Shown: positions 1 to 6,743, counted from the first letter of the stretch. The stretch: 31,907 nt of DNA from a virus (IMGVR_UViG_3300033146_000869:1-31907), one strand, 5' to 3'. The notes: generated from the sequence alone by a model not told the origin. Numbers and translations are program-made.

Positions 1-79
1 GTGCGTCCCGACTCGGCATCCTGTGGCCCACCGTAACCATCGGGCTATGGCCCACGAACAACGCCGAGTCGGGACGCAC
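1..79. repeat. 17-bp perfect inverted repeat at the window start, probably a fold-back artefact
   Basis: Bases 1-17 (GTGCGTCCCGACTCGGC) are the exact reverse complement of bases 63-79. Bases 14-122 continue, in frame, the gene that runs off the right end of the window, so only bases 1-13 have no place in that reading. The simplest explanation is a chimeric fold-back at a read or contig end. A genuine terminal hairpin is possible but would not explain the 18-bp overlap with the right end. Confidence 0.75.
14..31. repeat. 18-bp terminal direct repeat, left copy
   Basis: CGGCATCCTGTGGCCCAC at 14-31 is identical to 31890-31907. Merging the two copies keeps the codon phase of the gene starting at 30955 and carries it to a stop that overlaps the next ATG. 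This supports a circular or circularly permuted genome of about 31,876 bp. Confidence 0.85.
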
Positions 80-122
80 CACCGCTGACGTGCGCGCACT
101 GTCGATCGTGAGTTCAGTATGA
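32..122 (+). CDS. 3' end of the tail protein gene that begins at 30955
   Basis: After the 18-base overlap is merged, codon phase continues across the junction. The two last bases at the right end plus C32 form an ACC codon, followed by GTA ACC ATC GGG and so on to TGA at 120-122. This adds about 30 residues, giving a protein of about 347 residues. The tail contains two similar LWPT segments on either side of VTIG. The TGA overlaps the ATG at 119 (ATGA), the usual coupling in this genome. Function as for the entry at 30955. Confidence 0.8.
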
Positions 123-739
123 CCATCATCGCACCGTCCTTGCCTCGCTTGCCGAGCGTCGAAGAGGCAACCGTCGGACGCAACTTTCAGGGCGCCACAT
201 GGGGCGGGCTCGCCGCAGCGGTCAATCACCTCGCAGGATGGCGGCTGCGCATGGCGGGCACCACGCTCATGTATGCCGACGCGACAGCGGCTGAACTCGA
301 CACGCAGACGCCGACAGGATTCAGCGCCAACAATGCCTGGCACATTTGGCAGTCTTCGCCGATGGCGTCGCATGTTTGGACGTTCGCAGATGTGTACGCC
401 GGCACCGCAGCATGGGACAAGCCGACGACGGCGCCGCAGGTGACGCTCATCCTTGAGTCGCATCCTGCCGCCGCGACGCTCGATGCTATCCAGTTTAAGC
501 AGAGCGACGGCACCCTATTGCAAGCCTATGAAGGCGTCCAGGGTGGCGAGCGATGGCGTCAAATCATGCTCTGCTCGGGCGATGGTCGTGACGATGCGTC
601 TACGCCGCCGACAGGACCGCGCGCAATGTTCATCCCTTTGGTTAACCGAGGGCAGGTGCTCAGGGTGCGCGCGTCGAACATTGCCGACGTGCGCATCATG
701 GGCATTACGGTCATTGAAGCATTCGAAGAGGTGGCCTAA
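119..739 (+). CDS. Probable minor tail protein, 206 residues
   Basis: The gene lies directly after the wrapped tail gene and upstream of the tRNA and the large tail hub gene, inside the distal-tail block. The ATG at 119 overlaps the previous stop (ATGA), so it is probably translationally coupled; there is no strong Shine-Dalgarno site of its own. The protein has no signal peptide, membrane segment or coiled coil. It looks like a beta-rich structural protein, with many short alternating hydrophobic stretches such as QVTLILES and GQVLRVRASN. No enzymatic motif is visible. Placement with tail genes is an inference from position, and the exact role (tip, fibre or baseplate component) is unknown. 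Confidence 0.7.
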   Translation: MTIIAPSLPRLPSVEEATVGRNFQGATWGGLAAAVNHLAGWRLRMAGTTLMYADATAAELDTQTPTGFSANNAWHIWQSSPMASHVWTFADVYAGTAAWDKPTTAPQVTLILESHPAAATLDAIQFKQSDGTLLQAYEGVQGGERWRQIMLCSGDGRDDASTPPTGPRAMFIPLVNRGQVLRVRASNIADVRIMGITVIEAFEEVA

Positions 740-786
740 TGCACATTGACCGGCCGTCACCTCAGTTGTATAGTTGGCGCACATGT

Positions 787-868
787 GGAACGGCTGAGCG
801 TTTGGTGAGCTTCGCTGCCTGTAAAGCAGCCGCCGATGGCTGCGTTGGTTCGAGTCCAACCCGTTCCA
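787..868 (+). tRNA. tRNA-Tyr (anticodon GTA), class II with long variable arm
   Basis: The acceptor stem is GGAACGG (787-793) pairing with CCGTTCC (861-867), with discriminator A868. The D stem is 796-799/809-812, with GG at 804-805 in the loop. The anticodon stem GCTGC/GCAGC (814-818/826-830) encloses CTGTAAA, placing anticodon GTA at 821-823. The 13-base variable arm (831-843) has a GCC/GGC stem, as in bacterial tRNA-Tyr. The T arm is GTTGG-TTCGAGT-CCAAC (844-860). All helices are intact. Oddities are C at positions 8 and 26, where U and a purine are usual, and no encoded CCA. It should decode UAC/UAU. The anticodon is not a UAG suppressor. Confidence 0.92.
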
Positions 869-873
869 CATCG

Positions 874-907
874 CCCGCCCGGCGTAAGTCGCGGCGGGTT
901 TTCTTTT
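874..907 (+). terminator. Rho-independent terminator after tRNA-Tyr
   Basis: CCCGCC (874-879) pairs with GGCGGG (893-898) around a 13-base loop and is followed by TTTTCTTTT (899-907). It lies just 3' of the tRNA and 17 bases before the next ATG. It may end the tRNA transcript or partly attenuate the tail hub gene. Confidence 0.75.
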
Positions 908-923
908 GCATTGAGGTCGTCTA

Positions 924-3917
924 ATGGCTGGTCCTTCTGACTTCGCGAGCGGCGGCGCTCGTGCCTTCGTGCTTGAGATTGCCGGATTGTCGGTGCGCTG
1001 GTGGTCAGGGACTGCGCCTCCGTCTGCCAATGTGCCAGTACTCGGCACACCCTACGACGATGTGGAGGCGGTCGTTGGCGTGTCCGGCATTCGCGCCTCG
1101 CTCCATCTTGCGGGCGGCGTCGCAGATTACGACGCTGTGCAGGTGACGCTCGCAGGCAATGCTCGGCGCACGCTGACGCCTGACACTGATCCGGTCGTGG
1201 TGCTCGGTCGCTGCGGCATCAAGTCATCGCGCGCGCTGTCCTATCTCGACGTTGACGTGTCGCAGTCAGGCGCAGTCGGCACGCTGACGCTCATCGACAA
1301 CGCGGCGCTCGCCGGCTTCACCTCGGGGCTCGTGCACGTAGATGCCGAGTCGTTTGTCTACGCCGGCACGTCCGGCTATGACCTCACGGGCGTAACCCGC
1401 GCTGCGGCGTCATCGCGACAGCAGGCACACCTCATTGACAAGAGTACAGGCTCTGCGCCGCAGGTTACAGCCGACGTTGTGGCATGGCGCGGAAGGCGCG
1501 CGGTGCTCAAGATGGCGCCCATTCGCAACGGCGCTGTCGGCGACTATTCCGAGGTGATGCGGGGCTTCATCGAGTCGACGCCGACGGTTTCCGATGACAG
1601 CCTGCGCGTTACTGTGTCGTTGGCACCGCTGACCGCGCTGCTCGATGTGGAGATTCAGGCGCCGACCGGCGCGACCGCAACGAGGCTGCTTGAAGGATGG
1701 CACTGGTTCGACGAGGGTTACGCCGACACTATCGAGGTGGTTCAGGAGATTCCGCACAACGCATGGCGCGAGTTGTCGACCGCTGCGTCTGCGGTGGGCT
1801 CAGGCTCCATCGGCGTAAACAACGCTGAGCACAAGGCGCTGTTTGACCCTGCCGGGCTTGCAACTCCGAACCACCCGCGCAATGGCGCGTTCGTGATTTC
1901 GAGCATCATCCCAAGCGCGTCCCCGTGTGACCCGAGTGGCTATGGTGGCGGTGCTATTCTCGTTCGCAATGGCGCACCCTATACGGCAGTCTCAGCAGGT
2001 GACCTAGTAGCCTCGACAGGGACGCGCGAGGCGAAGCGTGCACAGATTGCCGAGGGTCTGCACCGATGGCCAGATGCGGCCGTTGACGCGATGGCGACGA
2101 ACTTCAACCCGCCTGACCATCTTGGTCTCGGCGGCGCATGGGCATCTGTCAACCTCGCACTCACAGGCGTCGATGGCGCTGCGCTGCGGATTCGACCAGT
2201 GCCAAACGCTGAGGGTTGCACCGTCGACCTGCGCGGTCCTGGCACTCGACAGTTTTCTGGTGTCAACTACTTTGGTGGCGTGTCCGGTGTTACGCCATAC
2301 GACCGCGAGCCTATGCTTGACGACGTTGGCGCGTTATGGTTTGGCTTGGACCTCGCGCAGCAAGCGCAGACGGTATACCCGCGCACCGACAGCACAGCGA
2401 CGCAGGCGCAGCGACAAGCCCGTTGGACGCATACTCAGCGTGACATTCCGGTGACCGGGCGCACGGTGCCAATTCGTGGCGTTGCTGACGCCTGGTATCA
2501 GACGGGTGAGTTATCAATTCTCGCCGACGGCGACGTGCCTATCTACTCGGGCGCGCAGACCTCGCTCGAGATTGAGTACTTCGACCGCGCGCTTGGTGAG
2601 ATGGCCAAGACCACGGCACGTATCGCATCGACGACCGCACGCACGCACCCTGTTTCGGGCGCAGTCGTTGGCTACTCGCTGCACTTGCTCGATGAAGACG
2701 TGGGCGCGGTGCCTTCGTTCGGCGTGTGGGGCGGCAACCCTGTGACGCTGCACCCGCTCGTCACCTTCGACTCGAACACGGCATCCGAGGTGCTGCTTCA
2801 GATCTTAATGAGCGGCGGCGGTGAGGGCGTCAACGGCTCCTATGATGTGCAGCCGAGCGGCGCCAATCTAGACGCAACGGACGTTGACGTTGACTCTGTG
2901 CTCTCCATCGCGTCACCTCCTGGGCTCGCGTCGTGGTCATTCAGGGCGCCCGATGGCTCAAAGCTGCGTGAACTCATCGACCCCATCTTGATTGCAACGC
3001 AGTCGGCGCTTGTGCTCCGCATGGATGACGCGGGCGTGATGAAGCTCAGTCGCACGCGCATCGGGCCAGAGGTGCCTGGCGAGTATGTCGAGACCATCGA
3101 GGCTGGCGACTGGCGTGTCGACGATGTGCCGACGTGGGGCGTTGACGACGACTTCAAGAACCGTGTCGAAATCTCACTGGACTACGACCCTATCACCGAC
3201 GAGCCATTCAGTACGGTGCAGGTGCCTGAGTGGCGCAGCATCCGAGCACACAACGGCGAGACTGCCACGCTTGAGCTCGAACTTCGAGGCGCTGCCTTGC
3301 CTGCACGCTCCATTGCGACGGCTGCGGAAGTGCTTCGACCTGTCTATTCGATGATTTTCGCCACAATGGCCAACGAGCGACGCACCTTTTCTGGTGGCGT
3401 CACCTCCGGTGCTGCGCTGCTCGCGCAGCTCGGTGCAGTCTACCGCGTGTCGTCACCGCACCTACGAGGCTACGGCGACGCGATGGGCGTTGTCGAGGCT
3501 GCCGGCCGCGTGGTTGAGGCTGAATGCGGGCTATGGACCGCTGATGGTCGCGTGACGCTGACGCACTACGACGCGGCGTCGACAGGCTGGAACGCATCGG
3601 CGCTCATCACTGCCCGCGCTGCTGCTGTGGTGACGGTCGCTGCTGCTGAGTACAGTTCAGACGATGTGTCATGGTTCGCGGTCGGCGACAGCGTGCGCGT
3701 TGTTCCGCTCGGCGATGAAGATGGCGCGACGACTCACACCGTCACCGCCATCGCGGGTCATAATCTGACGCTTGCTCCTGCTCCGACCGTGGCCGCTCCA
3801 TGGGGTGACCTGGTCGCTGATGTGGCTGCGAGCGCGTCGACAGTGCACCGCGCGCTGGTCTTCGCTGGCGATATTGCGGGGCAGGTTGACGGCGTCGATG
3901 GGTTTGAATTCGGCTAG
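924..3917 (+). CDS. Probable tail hub/tip protein, 997 residues
   Basis: This is the largest gene in the window and the last of the tail block. The ATG at 924 follows GAGG. The central part contains a stretch of the form LLQILMSGGG..GVNGSYDV, which I recall from large phage tail hub/assembly proteins, followed by a region around RELIDPILIATQSALV. The C-terminal 150 residues are rich in short beta strands and alanine. There is no signal peptide or obvious enzymatic motif. By size and position between the distal tail genes and the lysis genes, it is the candidate central tail hub or tip organiser. A receptor-binding role is possible but not shown. It ends at TAG 3915-3917, which overlaps the antisense stop of the small membrane gene at 3914. 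Confidence 0.7.
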   Translation: MAGPSDFASGGARAFVLEIAGLSVRWWSGTAPPSANVPVLGTPYDDVEAVVGVSGIRASLHLAGGVADYDAVQVTLAGNARRTLTPDTDPVVVLGRCGIKSSRALSYLDVDVSQSGAVGTLTLIDNAALAGFTSGLVHVDAESFVYAGTSGYDLTGVTRAAASSRQQAHLIDKSTGSAPQVTADVVAWRGRRAVLKMAPIRNGAVGDYSEVMRGFIESTPTVSDDSLRVTVSLAPLTALLDVEIQAPTGATATRLLEGWHWFDEGYADTIEVVQEIPHNAWRELSTAASAVGSGSIGVNNAEHKALFDPAGLATPNHPRNGAFVISSIIPSASPCDPSGYGGGAILVRNGAPYTAVSAGDLVASTGTREAKRAQIAEGLHRWPDAAVDAMATNFNPPDHLGLGGAWASVNLALTGVDGAALRIRPVPNAEGCTVDLRGPGTRQFSGVNYFGGVSGVTPYDREPMLDDVGALWFGLDLAQQAQTVYPRTDSTATQAQRQARWTHTQRDIPVTGRTVPIRGVADAWYQTGELSILADGDVPIYSGAQTSLEIEYFDRALGEMAKTTARIASTTARTHPVSGAVVGYSLHLLDEDVGAVPSFGVWGGNPVTLHPLVTFDSNTASEVLLQILMSGGGEGVNGSYDVQPSGANLDATDVDVDSVLSIASPPGLASWSFRAPDGSKLRELIDPILIATQSALVLRMDDAGVMKLSRTRIGPEVPGEYVETIEAGDWRVDDVPTWGVDDDFKNRVEISLDYDPITDEPFSTVQVPEWRSIRAHNGETATLELELRGAALPARSIATAAEVLRPVYSMIFATMANERRTFSGGVTSGAALLAQLGAVYRVSSPHLRGYGDAMGVVEAAGRVVEAECGLWTADGRVTLTHYDAASTGWNASALITARAAAVVTVAAAEYSSDDVSWFAVGDSVRVVPLGDEDGATTHTVTAIAGHNLTLAPAPTVAAPWGDLVADVAASASTVHRALVFAGDIAGQVDGVDGFEFG

Positions 3918-4009
3918 AGTGCGGCGCGAATCTCGCGCACTGCGTCGATAACGATTGCAGACCAGCCGATGATGATGATGGCTGCACCGATGACGTGAAA
4001 GATACTCAC
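3914..4009 (-). CDS. 31-residue single-pass membrane protein, antisense to the surrounding module
   Basis: A GTG at 4009 is preceded by AAGGAG (4023-4018 on the minus strand) at a spacing of 8 bases, a strong ribosome site. The 31 codons end at TAG 3916-3914, sharing two bases with the stop of the opposing tail hub gene. The peptide starts MSIFHVIGAAIIIIGW, continues SAIVIDAV, and ends with the charged tail REIRAAL, so it is one membrane helix with a short positive end. A sigma70-like promoter on the same strand (4063-4035) fits. A GCGCGA/TCGCGC hairpin (3924-3938) lies in its 3' end. It could be a small holin, antiholin or superinfection factor; none of these is proven. Confidence rests on the ribosome site, promoter and hydrophobic profile. 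Confidence 0.6.
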   Translation of the reverse strand: MSIFHVIGAAIIIIGWSAIVIDAVREIRAAL

Positions 4010-4034
4010 TTGGCCAACTCCTTGTTGCTGATTA

Positions 4035-4063
4035 ATCATGCACAATGTTGAGCATGAGGTCAA
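4035..4063 (-). promoter_or_regulatory. Minus-strand promoter for the 31-residue membrane gene
   Basis: On the minus strand TTGACC (4063-4058), 17 bases, then CATGAT (4040-4035). Transcription would start near 4028, just before the AAGGAG site. The -35 box overlaps the 11-mer ATGAGGTCAAT (4054-4064), which is repeated at 9232-9242. Confidence 0.5.
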
Positions 4064-4077
4064 TAAAAGCAGCATCA

Positions 4078-4113
4078 TGGATAGGGTCGCGTTGACCTGT
4101 TATGCTCGATGCA
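4078..4113 (+). promoter_or_regulatory. Candidate leaderless promoter for the endolysin gene
   Basis: TGGATA (4078-4083), 17 bases, then TATGCT (4101-4106), preceded by TGT (an extended -10 form). The predicted +1 falls on the A of ATG 4113, and no Shine-Dalgarno site precedes that ATG. TTGACCT (4092-4098) lies in the spacer and is inverted relative to AGGTCAA at 4057-4063, so a regulator bound there could block this promoter. Confidence 0.45.
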
Positions 4114-4493
4114 TGAGCGAACAAATCACCGAACATTTCCGCTGGACCGAGTTTGCATCGCGCGATCGCCCTGTCCCTCTCGACCTCCGCCTTAGTGTCG
4201 AGCGCGTGTGCAACGAGCTTGAGATTCTACGCGCGGAGCTTGACGCGCCTATCACTGTCATCAGCGGCTGGCGCAGCCAAGAGCACAACGACAGCGTAGG
4301 CGGCAAGTCGAAGTCACAGCACCTTGTCGGCACTGCCGCAGATATCCGCGTGAGCGGCGTAACGCCGGCCAAGGTGCACGAGACCATTGAACGGCTCATT
4401 ACGCAGGGCGTCATGCTTGAAGGCGGGCTTGGGCTCTACGATTCATTCTGCCATTACGACGTGCGTGGTCGTCGAGCGAGGTGGTACGGATGA
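4113..4493 (+). CDS. Endolysin, M15-family zinc peptidase
   Basis: The 126-residue protein has the M15 peptidase signature: SGWRSQEHN, then SQHLVGTAADIRV, which carries the zinc-ligand H and D of the family's SxHxxGxAxD motif, and a C-terminal CHYDVRG that supplies the third histidine. Proteins of this family cleave peptide bonds of the peptidoglycan cross-bridge. The length is typical for a single catalytic domain; there is no separate cell-wall binding domain and no signal peptide, so a holin is expected. I chose ATG 4113 because the conserved domain begins there and a TANNNT box lies six bases upstream; longer in-frame starts at 4038 and 4077 lack support. It is the first gene of the lysis module and its TGA overlaps the next ATG. 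Confidence 0.88.
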   Translation: MSEQITEHFRWTEFASRDRPVPLDLRLSVERVCNELEILRAELDAPITVISGWRSQEHNDSVGGKSKSQHLVGTAADIRVSGVTPAKVHETIERLITQGVMLEGGLGLYDSFCHYDVRGRRARWYG

Positions 4494-4666
4494 CGCCCCC
4501 TCGAATCGCAGGCTACCGTAGGCTCATTGTCTGCGGCGTGGTCCTTGCTGCTGCGTGGCTTGGCGGGCTTCATGGCTCAGACCTGAGCACCGTGCTGCTC
4601 TCCGTGCTTGCTGCATACTCCGGTCCTGACGCTGTGGCAAAGTTGAGCCTTCGTCGTGACCCGTAG
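4490..4666 (+). CDS. 58-residue membrane protein of the lysis module (holin candidate)
   Basis: The ATG at 4490 overlaps the endolysin stop (ATGA). The basic N-terminus (MTPPRIAGYRR) is followed by a hydrophobic helix (LIVCGVVLAAAWLGGL) and a second weaker hydrophobic stretch (LSTVLLSVLAAY), ending in a charged tail (LSLRRDP). Size, topology and direct coupling to the endolysin fit a small holin, but holins are too diverse to name from this alone. It overlaps the next gene by 11 bases. Confidence 0.7.
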   Translation: MTPPRIAGYRRLIVCGVVLAAAWLGGLHGSDLSTVLLSVLAAYSGPDAVAKLSLRRDP

Positions 4667-4961
4667 CGGTTGGGCGCTTGCGGGGCTACTGCTCGCGCTC
4701 GTACTGCTCGGGCTTGGGTGGTGGATTGGCCATGGAGTATCGACCGGAATTGGCGCTGCCTTCGCCTTGGGGTTCACCACGCTGCTCGCTGACGCCGAGG
4801 CTTCCGCGCGCCGAGCTGCTGCTTCGATGCGTGAGCCTGTTGTGACGCCGGTCGAGCTTGACGACGACGTGCGCGAGGTCGTCGCATCCACGGTTATCGA
4901 TGACTCACCACTTGAGCCGCCGTCGTCCGCATACCTCAATCGCCTTAGTGGTGGCTCTTGA
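4656..4961 (+). CDS. 101-residue membrane protein of the lysis module
   Basis: It starts at GTG 4656 within the end of the previous gene. Residues about 6-25 (WALAGLLLALVLLGLGWWIG) form a strong membrane helix and a second hydrophobic segment follows (GIGAAFALGFTTLLA). The remaining half is acidic and soluble (VELDDDVREVV). This could be a holin-like or accessory lysis protein with its tail in the cytoplasm. No family is recognised. The stop overlaps the next start (TGATG). Confidence 0.65.
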   Translation: MTRSGWALAGLLLALVLLGLGWWIGHGVSTGIGAAFALGFTTLLADAEASARRAAASMREPVVTPVELDDDVREVVASTVIDDSPLEPPSSAYLNRLSGGS

Positions 4962-5368
4962 TGCGCGCCGTGCTTGCCCTGTTGCTCGCGTCGACCGCTC
5001 ACGCTGCGCCCGTGCGTTGCTCTGTCGCTGACGACGTATCGCCGACAGCATCCGTGGTTCGCATTGACTGCGAGGTTGTGGGTATTCGTGCCGCCTACAC
5101 GATGGATGCTCACAGAGACTCGACTCGGCAAATGAAGCAGCTCGATGCGGCGGCGTTCATGCTCACCGAGCAGCGTGATGAGTGCGTCGCTGCGCGGGTG
5201 ACCGAGCGCGCCCTCGCTGTGGAATCATTGAACTTATGTGCTGATGCGCTGGAGTCGTGTAGGGTCGCAGTCACACAAGCGGCACCGGAGGGCAACCGCG
5301 TGCTGTGGTTCATCTCTGGCGCCGTACTGTCGGCGGTCGCGACGGTCGCCATTTATGAGGTCAAGTGA
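4961..5368 (+). CDS. 135-residue exported protein with C-terminal membrane anchor (spanin-like candidate)
   Basis: The N-terminus MRAVLALLLASTAHAAP is a good signal peptide with an AHA-type cleavage site. The middle part is helical and charged with several cysteines. Residues about 114-135 (LWFISGAVLSAVATVAIYEV) form a membrane helix at the C-terminus. A long periplasmic helix tied to the inner membrane in a lysis cassette suggests a role in disrupting the outer envelope, as spanins do, but the orientation differs from a classical i-spanin and no family match is claimed. The ATG at 4961 is preferred over TTG 4958. Confidence 0.6.
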   Translation: MRAVLALLLASTAHAAPVRCSVADDVSPTASVVRIDCEVVGIRAAYTMDAHRDSTRQMKQLDAAAFMLTEQRDECVAARVTERALAVESLNLCADALESCRVAVTQAAPEGNRVLWFISGAVLSAVATVAIYEVK

Positions 5369-5730
5369 TGGTTGTCGACGCTTGGACTGCGGTTGCTGGG
5401 AGTGCTGCTATCGTGCTCGCCGGCGCAAAGATGATTCAGGGCTACGTCAGCAAGCGACTTGAAGAGGTCGTCGACAATAGCCGTGGTCTGATTCGCATCG
5501 GCGGAGAACTTGAGGCAATGCGTCGTGACCGCGAGCACGACCGACGTGACCTTGATTCGCTGACTGAGCAGGTTGGACGCATCGCCGATACGGTCGGAAA
5601 TATCAACGACAGCCTGATTGAGATGAGGGCGCGCTTGACCATGAGCACCGAGCACATGGTGCGCAGTCTAGACAAGAGTATCGGCGATATGGAGCGCAGA
5701 ATCACAGACGCCCTTCATGGAGGCTCTTAG
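5368..5730 (+). CDS. 120-residue membrane-anchored coiled-coil protein
   Basis: The ATG at 5368 overlaps the previous stop (TGATG); the GTG at 5365 is the alternative. The N-terminal helix (residues 5-22, WTAVAGSAAIVLAGAKMI) is followed by about 85 charged residues with heptad-like spacing (LDSLTEQVGRIADTVGNIND), so one membrane anchor and a long coiled coil. This layout resembles small phage hemolysin/XhlA-like or spanin-type lysis helpers. Its last 63 bases overlap the end of the convergent gene at 5668-6069. Confidence 0.65.
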   Translation: MVVDAWTAVAGSAAIVLAGAKMIQGYVSKRLEEVVDNSRGLIRIGGELEAMRRDREHDRRDLDSLTEQVGRIADTVGNINDSLIEMRARLTMSTEHMVRSLDKSIGDMERRITDALHGGS

Positions 5731-6069
5731 CTTTCGTGCGAATCGAGCATCGAGCGCGTCGTGAATGATGCGCTCTGCATCTTCGCTGGCTTGCTCGTTC
5801 AGGACCGCATCGGCGCAGATTGCATCCATGAACTCGTTCCACTTCTCGATGGTATCGGCGAGGTCGACCGCGTTCCTTAGCATTAGCCTCTTGACCTCGC
5901 TCGCACGCTCTAGGTCGAACGACACGGCGTCGATTGTCACCGCCGTTATTCGTCCGTCGCGAGCTGTGAGCGTCAGTGCGCCCGTGCATAGTGACGCCCG
6001 CGCCATGGGCAGGCTTGCCTCGGATGCCATCGACGCGAGGACCGTAACCCGCTGCGCTGCGCTGCTCAT
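5668..6069 (-). CDS. Unknown protein, 133 residues, last gene of the leftward operon
   Basis: The ATG at 6069 overlaps the stop of the nuclease gene upstream (ATGA), so it is part of the leftward recombination operon. The protein has a short N-terminal beta-like region and a helical C-terminal half with many charged residues (DTIEKWNEFMDAIC, DAERIIHDALDARF). There is no signal peptide, membrane helix or recognised motif. Its 3' end is antisense to the last 63 bases of the coiled-coil gene on the plus strand, with no terminator between the converging operons. Function is unknown; a role in DNA metabolism follows only from context. Confidence 0.65.
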   Translation of the reverse strand: MSSAAQRVTVLASMASEASLPMARASLCTGALTLTARDGRITAVTIDAVSFDLERASEVKRLMLRNAVDLADTIEKWNEFMDAICADAVLNEQASEDAERIIHDALDARFARKLRASMKGVCDSALHIADTLV

Positions 6070-6398
6070 ATCAGCCACGCGCGGCACAGGCGAATCAGGT
6101 CATCGACGGTCAGCGTCGCTATCCATACGCCATGGTCAGCGCGAGTCATGGCGATTGGCACGCCTTCGCCCGCAGCATCCACAGCCTGCCTGTGAGCTGC
6201 CATCGCATTCGGGCGCTTACCTCGCTTGCACTCGATCCACAAGCCTGGGCAGCTCACGTCTGGAGCTGCGCTAGGGTCGCCGGCTTGCATTGGCGCCGTG
6301 CGACGAATGCCGTCTGCGTGCTCGGGCAGAAGCTCACGCAGGAACGCCGCAAGCTCTCGCTCGCCCTGTGCACCTTTGCGTCGCTGCATGGCGCTCAT
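6066..6398 (-). CDS. PD-(D/E)XK nuclease, Holliday-junction-resolvase-like, 110 residues
   Basis: The fold's signature is visible: GERE (E13), PDV (D47), then W-I-ECK (E56, K58), with a basic strip KRGKRPN after it. The small size and layout match Hjc/VRR-type resolvases, which cut branched DNA. Placement after the annealing protein, SSB and a zinc ribbon supports resolving recombination or replication intermediates before packaging. The ATG at 6398 overlaps the upstream stop. A general phage nuclease with the same fold is the alternative. Confidence 0.78.
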   Translation of the reverse strand: MSAMQRRKGAQGERELAAFLRELLPEHADGIRRTAPMQAGDPSAAPDVSCPGLWIECKRGKRPNAMAAHRQAVDAAGEGVPIAMTRADHGVWIATLTVDDLIRLCRAWLI

Positions 6399-6589
6399 GG
6401 CAACACGTGTAGCGCGAGGCCGATAGCCTCGTGCGCTATCTCAGCGGTATCCTTCAGGCGCTTGAGTGTGCCTGCGCAGACCTCGACGGTGTTCCAGACG
6501 TGACCACACTCTCGGCACTCACGGCGTCTGTTGCCGCCGTCTGTCCTGGCGATTCGCGTGCTCAACGCGCTGCAATGGGGGCATTGCAT
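6395..6589 (-). CDS. 64-residue NrdR-like zinc-ribbon protein
   Basis: The ATG at 6589 is preceded by AAGGAG (6602-6597 on the minus strand) at seven bases, which decides the start over longer in-frame extensions that run into SSB. The protein begins MQCPHCSALSTRIARTD and has RRRECRECGHVWNT: two CxxC pairs in a zinc ribbon whose sequence matches the N-terminal ribbon of NrdR, the bacterial repressor of ribonucleotide reductase genes. NrdR's ATP-cone domain is missing; a short helical tail (TLKRLKDTAEIAHEA) replaces it. It may bind DNA alone or interfere with host NrdR. Both roles are inferences. Confidence 0.72.
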   Translation of the reverse strand: MQCPHCSALSTRIARTDGGNRRRECRECGHVWNTVEVCAGTLKRLKDTAEIAHEAIGLALHVLP

Positions 6590-6743
6590 CTTGAAACTCC
6601 TTGCTAGATTGTCGGGCCCATGCGCCACAAGCGCGGCACATGCCGCCGCCCCCGGGCCATCGCATGGGCATGTCATCATGGCGCTCGCCGCATGCCGTGC
6701 ATACGCCTGGCGCCCGCTTCGTTCTGCGGTCGTTCGCGTTGGG
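6590..6743 (-). other. Stretch between SSB and the zinc-ribbon gene with an open, start-less zinc-knuckle reading
   Basis: In the frame of SSB, just after its TGA, the minus strand stays open and spells CTACGERHDDMPM, then MCRACGAWA: a C-x2-C-x17-C-x2-C pattern. No ATG, GTG or TTG precedes the first CxxC. It could be a TGA-readthrough extension of SSB (the stop is followed by C, a leaky context), a gene with a non-standard start, a decayed gene, or chance. Confidence 0.3.

Noticed and set aside
787-907. Phage attachment site at the tRNA
   Set aside because: The tRNA is complete with promoter-side and terminator-side phage sequence, and no integrase gene was found.
739-924. Plus-strand frame of 61 codons between the tail genes
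   Set aside because: It runs through the tRNA and its terminator and lacks protein-like composition.
515-1050. Antisense frames across the tRNA containing GLDSNQRSHRR-like and GWTRTNAAIGG-like strings
   Set aside because: They are reverse-strand readings of the tRNA-Tyr gene, a common spurious protein call; they also overlap two supported genes.
4038-4112. Longer N-terminus for the endolysin starting at ATG 4038
   Set aside because: It would run through the divergent promoters and operator half-sites, has no ribosome site, and adds residues outside the conserved domain.
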